A stretch of 64,000 nt of DNA from Centropus unirufus (taxonomy: Eukaryota; Chordata; Aves; Cuculiformes; Centropidae). Numbering within the stretch: the stretch's first letter is position 1; every line of letters begins with the position of its first letter. Positions 13,775 through 26,020 of the stretch are shown piece by piece. The notes under the pieces are model-generated. The model did not search any database and was not told the origin of the DNA. It saw nothing but the letters and a program-made list of their open reading frames with translations. The position numbers and the translations under genes were made by a program. Where the stretch lies: assembly GCA_013397695.1 (NCBI GenBank), contig VYZI01000193.1, forward strand, positions 758,661 through 822,660. Direction: 5' to 3'.

Positions 13775-13885
13775 CCTACAATCCCACTGCAACTTGTTCT
13801 GGCCATGCTGAAACCAATAAGCATCAGATATGATTTCCATCCTGTCTTCACAGTCTTGGCAGATGGATTTTAATCCTGAGGAGGC
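13775..13885 (-). CDS. Candidate internal coding exon (minus), product not recognised
   Basis: On the minus strand an acceptor-like AATTGTTTCCAG precedes 13885 and a donor-like AGG|GTAAAA follows 13775. The 111 bases are exactly 37 open codons, phase 0 at both ends. They contain SICQDCEDRMEIISDAYWFQ and end LQWDCR, including three cysteines. Its phase fits the other minus-strand candidate at 16445-16638, which would lie upstream in the transcript. I do not recognise the family. The acceptor tract is only moderate, and chance is quite possible. Confidence 0.15.
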
Positions 13886-13999
13886 CTGGAAACAATTTTT
13901 TTTTGTTGCTAAAGTGGGCAAACCATAAATTTTCTCATGTTTTGTCAGAATCCACAAATTCGGTTGGCAGCGGTCACTCACTCTTCAGTGCTGAAGATG

Positions 14000-16440
14000 T
14001 TTAGAGTATCTTGTTAGCCTTACAATGAATTAAGTACCCAATGTGCCCCCTTTCAATGTTTTGGCCTCAGTAGACTCCACCAGATGTGTAAAGTTGTGTA
14101 GAGCTAGTGAAGGTTATGCCCAACAGGGGCATTCTTGGAGGCATCTTGGCTTGAGTGAGAACTGCTACATTGCCTAAGCTGTCTACTTCTTACAAGTAGG
14201 ATACTGTTCCTACACAGTGGCATGAGGTACTGGAGCCTTGTAGGAAACCAAATATTTACAAGATATATTTCTTAGAATTTGCATTACATAAAAAAAGATT
14301 CTGCTTTCATAAGGAGCTTAAAAAAAAATGAAATTTCTCCTTGGCAGACTTTCCTTCAGTTAGTCTTCATACAAAGTCAGTTTACTTTCCTTTTTTTCCT
14401 TAAATAATCCTTTTATAGCCAAACTTATGGGCAGTATTTTTAGACTATGTTATCAGAATGTAAAATATAATATTTACTTTGATGAACAATCAGAAGTAAA
14501 AGCTCATTAATAAATAGCAAGTGATGCAGGTCTGATGCATTCACCCCTGTCCCTCTCCATTGGGGTATTCTTGGCGGAAATGGCTGATAACTGTCGCATT
14601 ACTATGTAAAAGCTCATTACAGGAAAGTATGCTTTCAGATAAATTGTACATTGCAAATTTAAATGAAAAGATAAAGAGGAATGATAGAAGTTAAAACATG
14701 GCTTAGCTTTGAAAAGCTGCATAGGCTTCCTCTACTGTAGTGGAAGAAACAAAACCAAAAATAGTGGAAATAAATTTTCCTCCATTTCAAGATGAGAGTG
14801 TGTACATAGGCCAATTTCTTAAATTGTTTTTGCTGTTAAAGTGCATATGAAGGCTAATCCTGGAACCATGAGAAGACTGTGGATTCCAACAGGTTGTACA
14901 GGTCACTGTAAGTGAGAAACTCGGTGTGTAGTGCAATAAGCTGATGATTCTTTCTTTCTTCCTTGCCTCTTGAAAGTTTGTTGATGTGCTTTGAAAAATG
15001 ACAGCATGGTCTGGTGCATTTCATTTTTATGGGTGCATTCATCTGCAGTGACAGCAGGGAGCCAAGCATCATTTCCATCATATAATTTCAAAGTACTTAG
15101 TATCAATGGAGAAAAAGTAAATCTTCTCTTGCTCACATTTTCATTCCAGTAGACCCTAGTGTAGTTGTACTTAATAAACCTGTCATACAACTGCCAAAAC
15201 CAGCCTCTTTGTGGGCATAATGTATATTTTGTCAAGGCTGGTTTGGGCAGTGTTATCAAATGTCCTGCTGTAAAAAAGCTTGCTATTGTGGAAGCACGGG
15301 ATAACTGTAGGTGTGCTGGAGTAGCACTTGCTACTCTAGAGAGCAAACAAAAACAGTTTTGATACCGAATAATTGGACCCACTTTGACTGGAAAGGGGAG
15401 TGGTGGAAATTAGGAAGGACCTTAATCCCTCAAGTGTGATGCAGTTTCACTGTGTCTATGCTTAGCATGATTTGGGACTCTGGGCCATGTGTGTGTCTCT
15501 CTATTAGTAGAACTGGCTGGCTGCCAATGTCAGCAAAAGCCAGGGTAGCCATTCCTTGGGAGATATCTGCTCTTCCTTTCTCCAGGGCACAGTGTCTCAT
15601 ACGACTTCTGCTAAGCTCCCACACAGAGCTGTTCCTCCTGGTGCCACAGGCCCTTCTTCCTCTCCAGCCACTAGAAAGGATTTAGAAATTTGGTTAATTG
15701 CACTGGAGGCGTTATAAGCCATTCTTGTCACGTTGTAAGTTCATTCATATTAGTTCAGTTACTGCACACTCAAGCTGATATTGAATTATTGAGTTTCTTT
15801 GTAAATATAAGTCTTTATGTGAGGGGAGACATTATGCTGTCAACATCTGCTTGGAGCTGGTCTCCATGTTATGCCAGAGTCCTGGGAGTACTTAAACTGG
15901 GAAGGTTTTGGGAAATCAGCTGTTCAACAAGAAACTAAGTGAAACTTCAGCACTTTTTTCTATTTCAGAAATACAGTTTTCAACTCGTCTGTCAAAATTC
16001 AGAGATGAGTGGTGCATTTTTACTTAGAATATTGCCAGTACCTTTTAACAATATTTTTTTAGCTGCATTCTTGTTACTAATCATTCCAAACATTCTTACA
16101 GGCTTTTTGTAAGGTAGTGTGTGGTCTAAAATAGGAAGCTTTTCTTCAGCAAAAAGACAAACTGATGGAGCAGTCCAAGATGTTGAGCAATCATTCTGGT
16201 AGAAAGTACTGAAAGAAGATTGCATTTTCAGTCTCTAGTGACAAGTAAGCGTCTATTTTCTCCTTTGCGTTAGGACACTTTACAAGGTGACAGGAGACAT
16301 TACTACCTCTTTAATAAAAACGCTGCTGGAAAGTACCAGTAAGATTCCTCCTACTTTCTGCTTCCTCCACTTGGCATTCAGTGATGCTGCATAAACCAGT
16401 TTATTTCAAAAGCCTGCACAAACTCAGCACACAGCCAAAC
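14000..16440. other. Unassigned sequence with a 159-codon minus-strand open frame
   Basis: The minus strand is open for 159 codons at 14903-15382, starting at an ATG. The translation has no signal peptide, repeated motif or family I can name. Shorter overlapping frames exist on both strands. With no codon-bias evidence or homology I treat it as a chance frame, although it lies between the two minus-strand exon candidates. A cryptic acceptor (GCAAGCTTTTTTACAG) lies within it at about 15273. Confidence 0.35.
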
Positions 16441-16444
16441 TTAC

Positions 16445-16638
16445 CACAAAATGACATGAAAGTAAGGGAGGATTGGTAAAGTAGAACGTATAGTGGCAAG
16501 TAATTTTTATTGACTTCACATTTGCATTGTCTCTTTTTTTTTTACTCAGAAAAGCAATAGCTTCTTTTAGTGTCTCTGGAAAATATTCAGGGAAAATCTC
16601 ATGATCAGTAAAATGCATATGGCGTCCTGTTTCCTGTC
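16445..16638 (-). CDS. Candidate internal coding exon (minus), product not recognised
   Basis: On the minus strand TATCTTCCAACTGCAG gives a good acceptor just before 16638, and GTG|GTAAGT gives a strong donor after 16445. The 194 bases complete a split codon and add 64 codons, including HMHFTDHEIFPEYFPETLKE and then AIAFLSKKK. The reading frame also extends upstream to an ATG at 16712-16714 with a hydrophobic start (MRVFFVLLMLLF). It could therefore instead be a small secreted-type frame without the acceptor. The donor phase (0) matches the candidate at 13775-13885. No family is recognised and no promoter is evident. Confidence 0.2.
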
Positions 16639-16719
16639 CTGCAGTTGGAAGATACATAGTAGAGTTTTCTTGCGAAGTAAATAGTAGCATAAGTAAAACA
16701 AAAAAAACTCTCAAAAATT

Positions 16720-19700
16720 AAAAATCACAGGAAGAGGTGTTTTTCCAATATGTTTTTCAGGATGAAAAAAAGAAAATACATACTAATTTTTTTCTACCCA
16801 AGACTCATCTGCCTTGTCTTCTGATTCTCTATTCACTGAGGAAAAGTAGATTGTATTTTTAATTTAGTTCAAATTCTAAAGTTCCAAATTAAAATTCTTT
16901 TCACTGAAACAGTATGTATTCAGACTTGAGGGGGAGTTAAAACGCAGACTGTTACACATCTCTTGGACAGCCAAGAGTTTGCAATTAAAAGATGTGAGAA
17001 ATAAATTAGCATGCAGTGGGGAACTTCATGAGAGCAATATTTATGGATTTCTGTAAAAGACAGGAGACTATATGTACAATTTTTTAAAGTTTCAAATTGT
17101 CGGCTAAGCTAGTTAAGCTCTTTTAGTCAGAGCATCTAAGAAGACTCTGCTGCAAAGTCTTATATTATTTCTCAGTGTTTATGGATGCTTTTAGATATTT
17201 AGCTGGATCTCTGAAGAATACAGCACAGTTTGTCTTGAAAAACGTTTCCAGATCGGTCATAGCTGTAGATGGAGTCAGTCTTTGGTGTAAGCCATGTTTG
17301 AAGATATGAGGTGAGGATATAAAAGGAAGATTTTTTCAGAGTAAAGTGACAGTAGAAAAGTCCCTACATATTTTCCTTAATCAATTCCAAATCAGTCATG
17401 ATGAACATGAATTCTGATTTAGGGTGAATAAATTTTTGTTGAAAAAACTGAAGAGGAAGATGGTGGCTTTAGCAATACGAGCAGTGGCTAGCATTAATAT
17501 GCTCAGGGGTCACTTAGCACCCTAGCTAAATCAAGTTCAGGTCAAGTAACATGCCACTGTAGGCAAATGGTAGTTTTTCAGGGGAGCAGAAAAGGAAATG
17601 ACCCATGTAATGGAGACCCCCGATTATTTTTCAGTGGATGTATAAGCTGCAGCGTAACTGTCAAAGGCAGCTGTGGCCTATCAGGACTAGTTAGCTCTGA
17701 GTTGCCACTGACCCTGCCAGGCTAAACGTGGCAGAACCACTTTGATGTCTCTGCATAGTTCAGAGTAGGTGCATACTGCCTCGTTGGTGGGATGCACACC
17801 TTGACTTTTTAGGAAATACACGTGCAGCTGACTTGTTTAATTTCCCGTTATTTCTCCTGCTTTTCTTTTTCCCATGATGATGCAAAACATTGAGTAGGAT
17901 TGCAAAAGCAATTATACATTTGCAGCTCGGTTTTACACCTTTAGGCCTTTGATTGCGTGGAATAACGGACTTTGTCTTATACTTGAGTTTGTCTGAATCC
18001 TCAAACAGAAACAAATTATCTAGCTGGAGAACATAAATTTCCTATCCAGGTAACAAGCTGCTTAGTGGATTTCCTAATCTGAAAGTAAAATCATAATTTT
18101 GAAATAGCTTTGGTTTTGAAAGATGAAACTTCTTTTGGAATCAAAGCGATAATAATGTTGATTATAGTGCAACACCCTGATCAGAACGACCAGATCAGAA
18201 GTTTAGGATTCCCATTTTAAGGGTGCAGAAGCAGCAGAGCCAATCACAACAGGATTATAATCTGGGAAGGGGAATTCATGAAATACTAATATTTTTCTGG
18301 GATGACATTGCATAGACAAAACTGAGCTCTGGAATAACAGGTACTTTATATGTTGTATGCACACACACAAGCTACTGGGCTACTCTGCACCTTCATTCAT
18401 TCCCACCTATCACTCTCCCATCTTGGTTTCATCTAACTATGAAATGTGGGGGCACTAGGATTCACTGGGTTCTCTGGGGTCTAACATAATAACATGCTCA
18501 TATATACTTCAGCACAGTTAGTCTCTCAAATTCACAGTCCTGTACTTAGGTTGACAATGCTTACATTATCATCCTTCTCACTCTCCTCCAGTTTGGGGAA
18601 ATTATAACTGTGGCTATGAAATCTGCAGAAGCAAAAAAGGTGCCTTACATCTACCTTGGACTTTTCATTTCCATCTGTCCACTCTAAAACGTTGCTTTCC
18701 TTTGATGTAGGAAGGCCTAAAAGTATAGAGTGCTATCTAGTTTATCCTGGGCCAAGGGTCAGTCTCTTTGGCAGTGAATGTTATGGGTGTTCTGGTTCTT
18801 ATGTTTTTATTACTAAGCTAAGCATTAAGTCCACATCTGTAACGTTAGATATGTGTGCTGATGCTTTTACTGTACCGCTTCTGAAGGGAGATGACTCTCT
18901 GGTACTGTAACACACTCTCTAATGGAACCAAGAAGTTTCATCCAGCTGCATGCCTGACATATGGACAGGTTTCTTACAAACTTCAGGTTTTAAGGCTTAA
19001 TAAAAAAATGAGGAGATGGACTGTTTGGGATGGTGTGGTAAACAGCATTTTCTGGGTCTATAATGCCAATTCTGCCAAACAAGTAATCATTCAATATGGA
19101 ATATAAGCTGGTATCTCTGAAAATAGAAAGGGTGTATTTATTATTTATGACATTTTAGATGTAGTGGAAAAAAATCTTTATTTTTAATTTATTTTTAACA
19201 TCAAAAATGGCCTCTTTGGAAGAGCACTCTGATCAGGGAGTGTGTAGCGGAGCAGAAGTCGTTTTAATTTTTGTTCAGATTGAAACCAACCCAAGTGATC
19301 AGTATCTTACCAGGATGAATATCTGACATTTAGACGTGGTAGTTCATGTGACAGGAAGTTCAGTTAAGTTCAGTTCTCAATTGACTAATTTTACATAAAA
19401 TATTGCTTTCTTTTAATAATCAATTCATTTCAGGGAAGTGAAAAAACTTGGTAAATTTACCTTGTTAATTCAAGAGGAGATGAGTTACCCTGGCTGTATA
19501 TAAATGTGAGATTTACATTAGTAGCACGGCAGAGAAAGCTTGTGACATACTGAGAGTTTAATCAGTATCTCCTTTTTCAGGCAAATATTTAATGAAAAAA
19601 ATAACCCTGCACATTGGTTAGCCTGTTTTTATGGAAATGAGGCTGTTGTATTGTGTGCTCATTGGTGTTTCCCTGGTAGCATTTGAACCTATTGTTCAGT

Positions 19701-19950
19701 TTCTAATTCAAACTTAATGAAGGACTAGAGTTTTCTAAATTACTGCAACTGGCCCCAGGAAAGAGGAGGGTTACTTTGGTGGTTAGCTGTTCTACTGGGA
19801 GCACACACACTTGCACATCTGGCTACATCTTGTCTGGATCTTAAGTGAGATAATATGGCAGATTATGAGGACAGCCTAAGTGGAGGGTGATTTGCAGAAC
19901 AAAGAGGGCCGTTGTGGGTGCCCTGGGATGGTGCAGGGACAGGTCCTACA
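16720..19950. other. Unassigned noncoding sequence
   Basis: A+T-rich sequence with only short chance open frames, such as an 84-codon minus frame at 17760-18014 and an 84-codon plus frame at 18656-18910. I recognise no gene, RNA or repeat family. Confidence 0.5.
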
Positions 19951-19958
19951 GGGCAGGG

Positions 19959-20650
19959 GAATCACGGATTGGTTTGGGTTGGATGGGCCCATAAGTTCAC
20001 CAACCTCCCCTGCCACTAGATCAGGTTACTCAAAGTCTCATCTAATCTAGACTTGAACACCTCCAGGAATGGGGCGTCTGTGACTTCTCATTCTGGTGCC
20101 TCAATATCCTGATAGTAAAAAAATTCTTAATGTCTAATCTAACCCTCTTTCAGCTTAAAATGGTTAGCACCCATCCAATCCCTAAACTCCCTGAGAAAGA
20201 GCTCATCCCTATCTTTCCTGTAGGCTCCATTTAAGTACTGGAAGGATGCTATAAAGTCTTCCCAGAGCCTTCTCTAAACTGAACAAGCACAACTCTCTCA
20301 GCCCACCCTCAGAGAGGAGGTGCTCCATCCCTCTGATCATCCCTGTGGTCCTGCTCTGGTCTTGTAACAGATCCATGTCCTTTCTGTGCTGAGAATTCCA
20401 GATCTGAAGGCAGTGCTACAGGTGAGGTCCCACAGGAACAGAGTAGAGGGAGAGAATTATCTCCATCATCCTACTGGTCCTGCTTCTGTTGGCTTCTAGG
20501 AAACGGTTGGCTTTCTGGGCTGCAAGGACATGTTGCTGGCTCATGTTGAACTTCTCCACCACCAGCAGCACCCCTAAGTCTTTCTCGACAGGGATACTCT
20601 CAATCCATTTTCTGTCCAGCTTGTATTTGTGGTTGGGATTGCACTGCAAA
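19959..20650 (-). mobile_element. CR1 LINE 3' portion, minus strand
   Basis: The element reads right to left. At its 3' end (19959-20050) the plus strand shows TTGGTTTGGGTTGGATGGG followed by CCTCCCCTGCCACTAGATCA, the usual antisense view of a CR1 3' end. Further in, the minus strand encodes a CR1 ORF2 C-terminal stretch at 20416-20649, with VEKDLGVLLV, NMSQQHVLAAQKANRFLE and an altered LYSVPVGPHL. Frameshifts and stops make it non-functional. The 5' end near 20650 is abrupt, as expected from 5' truncation during reverse transcription. Confidence 0.93.
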
Positions 20651-20659
20651 TCCCAAGCA

Positions 20660-22324
20660 TGGGAGCTGGATGTCCTACTGAGGCAGTGCAGGCAGGTGAA
20701 GTTATTTTATTGCATACCATTTAAACTAGCATGTTTACTCCTGGGGATTGGTATTGTGCTGGTGGTATTTTTAATATCCCATCTGACTTGGGATAAGGAA
20801 GAAATTAAACCTTGAGGATTACAGAATTATTAGTGATTTTTCTTTTCATCTTCCAGGTTGAGTTCTCAGACTAAATTATTTATCATCCAGCTACCTGGCA
20901 GAAAGTTTAAGGCAGTCTCACTCCTCTAGTATCCGAGGTGTGACAAAAAATTAGTTGGTTGTTCCCAAGGAGCAGGTAAAATGTACTTTCTTGTTTCATA
21001 AGTCGAGCTAAATTTGGATCTATTTTTTTCAGTTCTTGAGCATGCACTGACTAGGTGAAAATCCTGTAAGGAGGAATCACATCATTTGTTTAATTGGTGT
21101 TCTGCCCGATAGAAACAAGGGCACATGCAAGTCATTGCTCTCCTCAGTAAATCCATGCCTGTGGAACATACTTTGAACTGGAGACAGTTTTACGTTCTCT
21201 GGAGTAGAAATTAATTACTCTTTCTAGACCAGATGAATTAGAGGTTAGAAGGTAATGCAGGGTGCCTTTGAAGCCCAGAAGTCAGCAATGAGAAGACTTA
21301 AATGATGTAGAACTCATAATTTTCTGCAATCTTTCTTCCTATTAATTCCACTGATAATTAAATCTATACCTTTTGGCAGTTCTCCGAACAGTTTTATAAA
21401 ATTCTACAGTGGCGGATTGAAGGTCTCCATGTCCAGAGGTGATCAGGTTTTTTATCATTACTCTACTTGAGTGGGTTGAATATGCTTTGCTAACATTATT
21501 CTCTAGGGTAACCAATGATTTCTTCCTTTTACTAACAGAAATATTTTACATGTCTTTGACAAACCTAAACTTGGAGCCTCTTGATAAATTGTTTGAGGTT
21601 GGTCCTCTCCAGCCACCCTTTTTGATGTGATGCTTTTTGTTTTAGCAAATGCTTCTGTTGTATCCATTTTTTTTCTAACTGTTAAGTTATCTTTCTGAGC
21701 AAATATAGCAGTGCTACAAGTCAGTAAACATTTTATATTTTCCACCTGCTGACATGTTTTGCCTGAAATGGGAAAATGCTTTTTATATCTAGCCATACCT
21801 GAGCTAGCAACTGCTCTGGTTATTGTTGGAGATCATCCTTGGTAGTGAATACCGGAAATACCACCTGAACCCGTAGTACTGGTACCTCTCTGAAATAACC
21901 ACCTAATTCTTTATTCATGTAAACTTATAATAACCTAGCGTACAAGGCATTCTCGCTTGTCTGGCTGCTATTGCTTATGCTAATGAAATCCATCTGTTCA
22001 CACCAGTCCATGTCATTTGGGACAGGGACACCCCACCCAATCCAATGTATCTAATGCTCCATGTATGTTATATAGGCAAACTCTATGTGCAGACCAAGCA
22101 TTCTTCCTGCATAACTGAAACCCAGTAACAGTAACTAACAATCTAGTTCTGTCCTTCAGTCAACAGGAAGTTTATAGGGACACAAATGTCAGTAAAGTTG
22201 GAGCTTGAAAAAACTCACTTAGCTGTGAGTGCCATAGAGGTAACTTCTTGATGTTGAGTGAGGAATAAATTTAAAAATTCCTTCACAATATATGACTATG
22301 ATTTAAATATCCCTATTATTTTAG
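20660..22324. other. Unassigned noncoding sequence
   Basis: Unique-looking A+T-rich sequence between two CR1 copies. Short open frames on both strands have no support. I see nothing else in it. Confidence 0.5.
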
Positions 22325-22325
22325 A

Positions 22326-22427
22326 GAATCATGGAATCATAGAATGGCTTGGGTTGGAAGGGACCTTGAAGATCATCTAGTTCTAGATCCCCTGCCATGG
22401 ACAGGGACATCTCCCACTAGACCAGGT
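22326..22427 (-). mobile_element. Short CR1 3'-end fragment, minus strand
   Basis: The plus strand starts GAATCATGGAATCATAGAAT, the reverse complement of the terminal ATTCTATG-type repeats. GGGTTGGAAGGGACCTTGAAG and a CCCCTGCCATGGACAGGGAC block follow. This is the antisense of the last 100 or so bases of a CR1. The match stops after ACTAGACCAGG near 22425, giving a very short 5'-truncated insertion. Confidence 0.93.
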
Positions 22428-25400
22428 TTAGTTAGTTGTTCGGTTATCAATAAATGGTATGCAGATGGTTAGGGTAACTATAAAACAGATTATTTTCTTC
22501 ATTTTTTTATGTTTGATGAACATTATAGTAATGTGGCAGCAAGGAGACAGTTGCAGTTTACAGTGCTGCTAACATATCCCCTGCAAAGATATTTGCTGGA
22601 ATACTATGTCTCACATGCAGGGGCAGTTACAAAGAGACTTTTTATATTTCTAGTGCTATTGGCATGTGGTAGGATGGTGACTTAAAAAGCTTAAGTTTAT
22701 GTTATCACATGGTTTCTGAAGCAACACTAGAAAAAACAACTTGAACATTCTCTAGAACAAAGGGTGGCTTTATGGAAAAAAAAGAAACTTTATCTTTGTG
22801 CTTTCATCAAATAGCAAGCATCTTTATTTTTCCTTTTCCAAACTTTTTTTTATATATTTATAGCAACAGAAGTCCATACATTTACTTTGTTTTCCACAGG
22901 CAGATATTTTCGGCCTTGCTAGAATCAATTTCTCTCTCACACAAAGAATGGTTTATGAAGGAGATTTTGAACAGAATTTCAAACTTTCTGCTGGGTAACA
23001 TCATTGCTGGGTAGTGCTAAGTTAGAGATATCTTAATATGAGAGGATCTCCCACTGTGGCTTTTTTTTGGACTAGACAATATGCTGTTCAAATACAATTT
23101 GTGTATATTGCTTTAATTGCTATAATATTTTCAAATATTGCTGACCCTCATAGCAACACTACCATAAATTAGTGGAAGAACAATGATATAAAATGAATGA
23201 CTTACTATTAGAAGTGGAGGCATTATCTGTGTGTTGTGTGTTTAGGCTTCATTTCTGACGGAAGACTAAATAAGATCCTAGTCCTCCAGGATTATTACAT
23301 TAATAGAGTTCCTCGTATATACATATCTTTCCAGGGTAAGAACCTTTGTAATTTCTAGGGCAGGAGCCATGTCTGTCTCTCTCCTTTATGATGCATCTCC
23401 AGTATGAACGCATAACAATAACACTCCATTTTAATTCCTTGCTAAAGCAGTGACTCCAGATCTGGCATGAGTTAAATCCAGAATAAATCAGGAGCAAGCA
23501 TTGCAGAGGCTCTTAACACTTTATTAGCATCTTCTTTTGCATTGTGAAAATTGCTGTTTTTACAGTCTGGGCTCCCAGTGGACTCGCCTGTAGAAAAGGA
23601 AGAGCTTGGATCTCCACTGCTCACAGATCTATTTCCCCCTCTTCACAGGCCTCAATATCCAGTGAAACAGCCTGCAGCTAGTGGATGATGATAAGATGTT
23701 GACATTATCATCCAAAACGATTTTAAAAATTGCTTAACCTCATTAATTCAGTGGTGGCAACTGGAAGTGTAGTTTTTTCTGGCTGTTGCAGTAGCTCTGG
23801 TCAATGTAGGTCCCTGGTGCTTGGTCTGGGGCTGCAGGCGTTGTGCTCTTTTTACAGAGAGGGAGAAGTGAGCAATACATGGAGCTGAAAGTTTAGTTTT
23901 AGCCTGACTAAAGTCCTAACTTTCTAATCAAAATACAGCTGCGTATTAACAGCTGTTAGTCCAGCTTTGTCATTATAGTTAATAATGCAATTAAGACATG
24001 AAATTATCAAATTATCACTATTAACTGCTGCCTTCTCTGTCATTCCACACACCTTTCAGCATCCTGTGGGTCTGCAGGCAGCCGGTGCTGATACTTCTCG
24101 AGGAGCAGGCAAGTGACGTTACAGAGTCATTAGCAAGGTGATGCTAGGACAAGTTTCTTGACTAATAGTGGGGGTCCTTTACTGCTTCCTCATAAATCCA
24201 CTTTGAGATATTTTTACAAGTTTTTTAGCAGAGTTGGCTGACTTAAACTTTCTTCATCGATTATCCGTTTTGCATTATATTTGGTTTTCTGTTTGTTACT
24301 GCTAAAGCTGTTTTTACCTCAATACTTTACACTACGATTTGTATTTACAGGCTGATGCCTCTGGTGTTTCCCCATGTCTATGATATGGTACACTTTGGTT
24401 TTTTTGAGATTGTAGATGGTTTTATGATTTTTCCATGATCCTAAGTCGAACAGTTTATGCAGCTGTTCAGTTAGTTTTTAATCACCCTTGGAAACAGGAA
24501 GAAAAGACATGAAAGACCTTTTATATGTTTTTAATACAACTTGTCATTCACTGTAATTTTTGAGCTTCTTGTTAGCTTCATTTTCTACCATAGGTTGTAA
24601 GCGCAAGTTGAACTTTCTAGTTATTATGATAACAGACTAAAGAAAGAGCCAAGTGACATAATCTTTTTTTGCAGTTTTCAAGAGGATTGGGTTTTTTTGT
24701 GACGTATTTGTGGGAAAGCCCCTATGCATTGGAACATGAAAATAGGTATTTAAAAGGATTAAGTGAAAATGCAGAGGAAGGTTTATGGAAAGGAGGCAAA
24801 TTATCACTAACAAAGGCTTTGACAAAAGGTACTGGAAAAATGTCAGAACTGAAATGTCAGAAATGTCATTCTGAGTCAGGACTTAAGTCTGTATACAATT
24901 TATGTCTTAAGAAATGCTTCATCGAATGATTGATACTAATCTGTTTTAGTGTCACGAGTTAGCATATTGATTTTCAATTGAACCTTAATATCCTTAGATA
25001 GATAACAGCTTTATATCTCTTTGGAGCTTGGAAAATCTGAGCTCCTTGACATGCAAAAAAGCACTGCATTTTTTATTTATGGACTTCTCTCCATCTGTGT
25101 TCTCATCTAGAAGCCATTCCTGAGAGGTTCTAGATGCACAACTATCTCTACGATATAAACAAATGAATTATAATTCAGTTTGGTAAAGTTCTTTTCTGAA
25201 TGTTTCTTTTCCATGGATAATACTTTGCATGACGTATTACTCCTATCATGTCCTCTAATATGGATTCATATATATTGTAAGTTTTACAAAAAAGCTTTTT
25301 CCTGAGCAGGCGTTAATTTGTAATGACCCTTTTTGCCATTGCTGTGCATGTCCAGGGCCTGGTACTGAACTGACAGATCCTGCTGATTAGCAAAGACTGT

Positions 25401-25924
25401 AAGTGGCTTTTTCAAGAGCTACTCAAGATGACTTAGGCACTATTGAGTTCAGCAGTAATCTTTCTCCATCCCTGCTCTCCCTCTTGTCTCATACTCTGAT
25501 TGAGGCTGAAGAAGGGAATTTAGATCTGCAAAGATGATCTAAAATTCTGTGCAGCAGCTTATAAATTTTCATATATGGAGATTCACGCTAATTATGTCAT
25601 TACCTTTTACAGCCCACTGTGAATGGGAAAAAATTAAAAAAAATATTCTGCCTATCTTCATTATATTGCAAGCTGAAATAATCAAACCGTGTTTTTGTAA
25701 CACAGATGCAATATTGTCTGTTTGGTCTCATAAGATGAAAAAAATCACGTGGAAGTACCACTGCTTTCACAGCTGACCCAGTAGCTCAGTTCGGGTACCA
25801 ATAGATACAAATGATGATACTTTCAGTGTCATAGCTTAAATATGAGAGAGGAGTACAATATGACGTTTCCCAGAGTCATCGGCAGAAGATGGCTTATTTC
25901 ATCACCTGGAATGAATCCTGCTGG

Positions 25925-26020
25925 AGCATCTCCTTCCATCCCCTGTGCCTGTGGCAAGGAAGGAGATGCTGAGTGGTGAGCTGTCTGAGCAGCGTGACCT
26001 GCCACCCCGGAGCAGGTCAC
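25925..26020. other. Two adjacent perfect hairpins in a G+C-richer spot
   Basis: AGCATCTCCTTCC (25925-25937) is perfectly complementary to GGAAGGAGATGCT (25958-25970): a 13-bp stem with a 20-base loop. Just downstream GTGACCTGC (25994-26002) pairs with GCAGGTCAC (26012-26020): a 9-bp stem with a 9-base loop. The spot is richer in G+C than its surroundings. Neither has the long imperfect stem expected of a microRNA precursor. It could be a structured regulatory segment, a relic of an inverted-repeat element, or chance. Confidence 0.45.

Noticed and set aside
14903..15382. 159-codon minus-strand frame as a gene
   Set aside because: No motif, no signal peptide and no codon-bias evidence; within the range expected by chance in 64 kb.
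24675..24744. Exon-like segment after ATCTTTTTTTGCAG ending at AATAG|GTATTT
   Set aside because: The donor is weak, the frame simply continues open past it, and no family is recognised.
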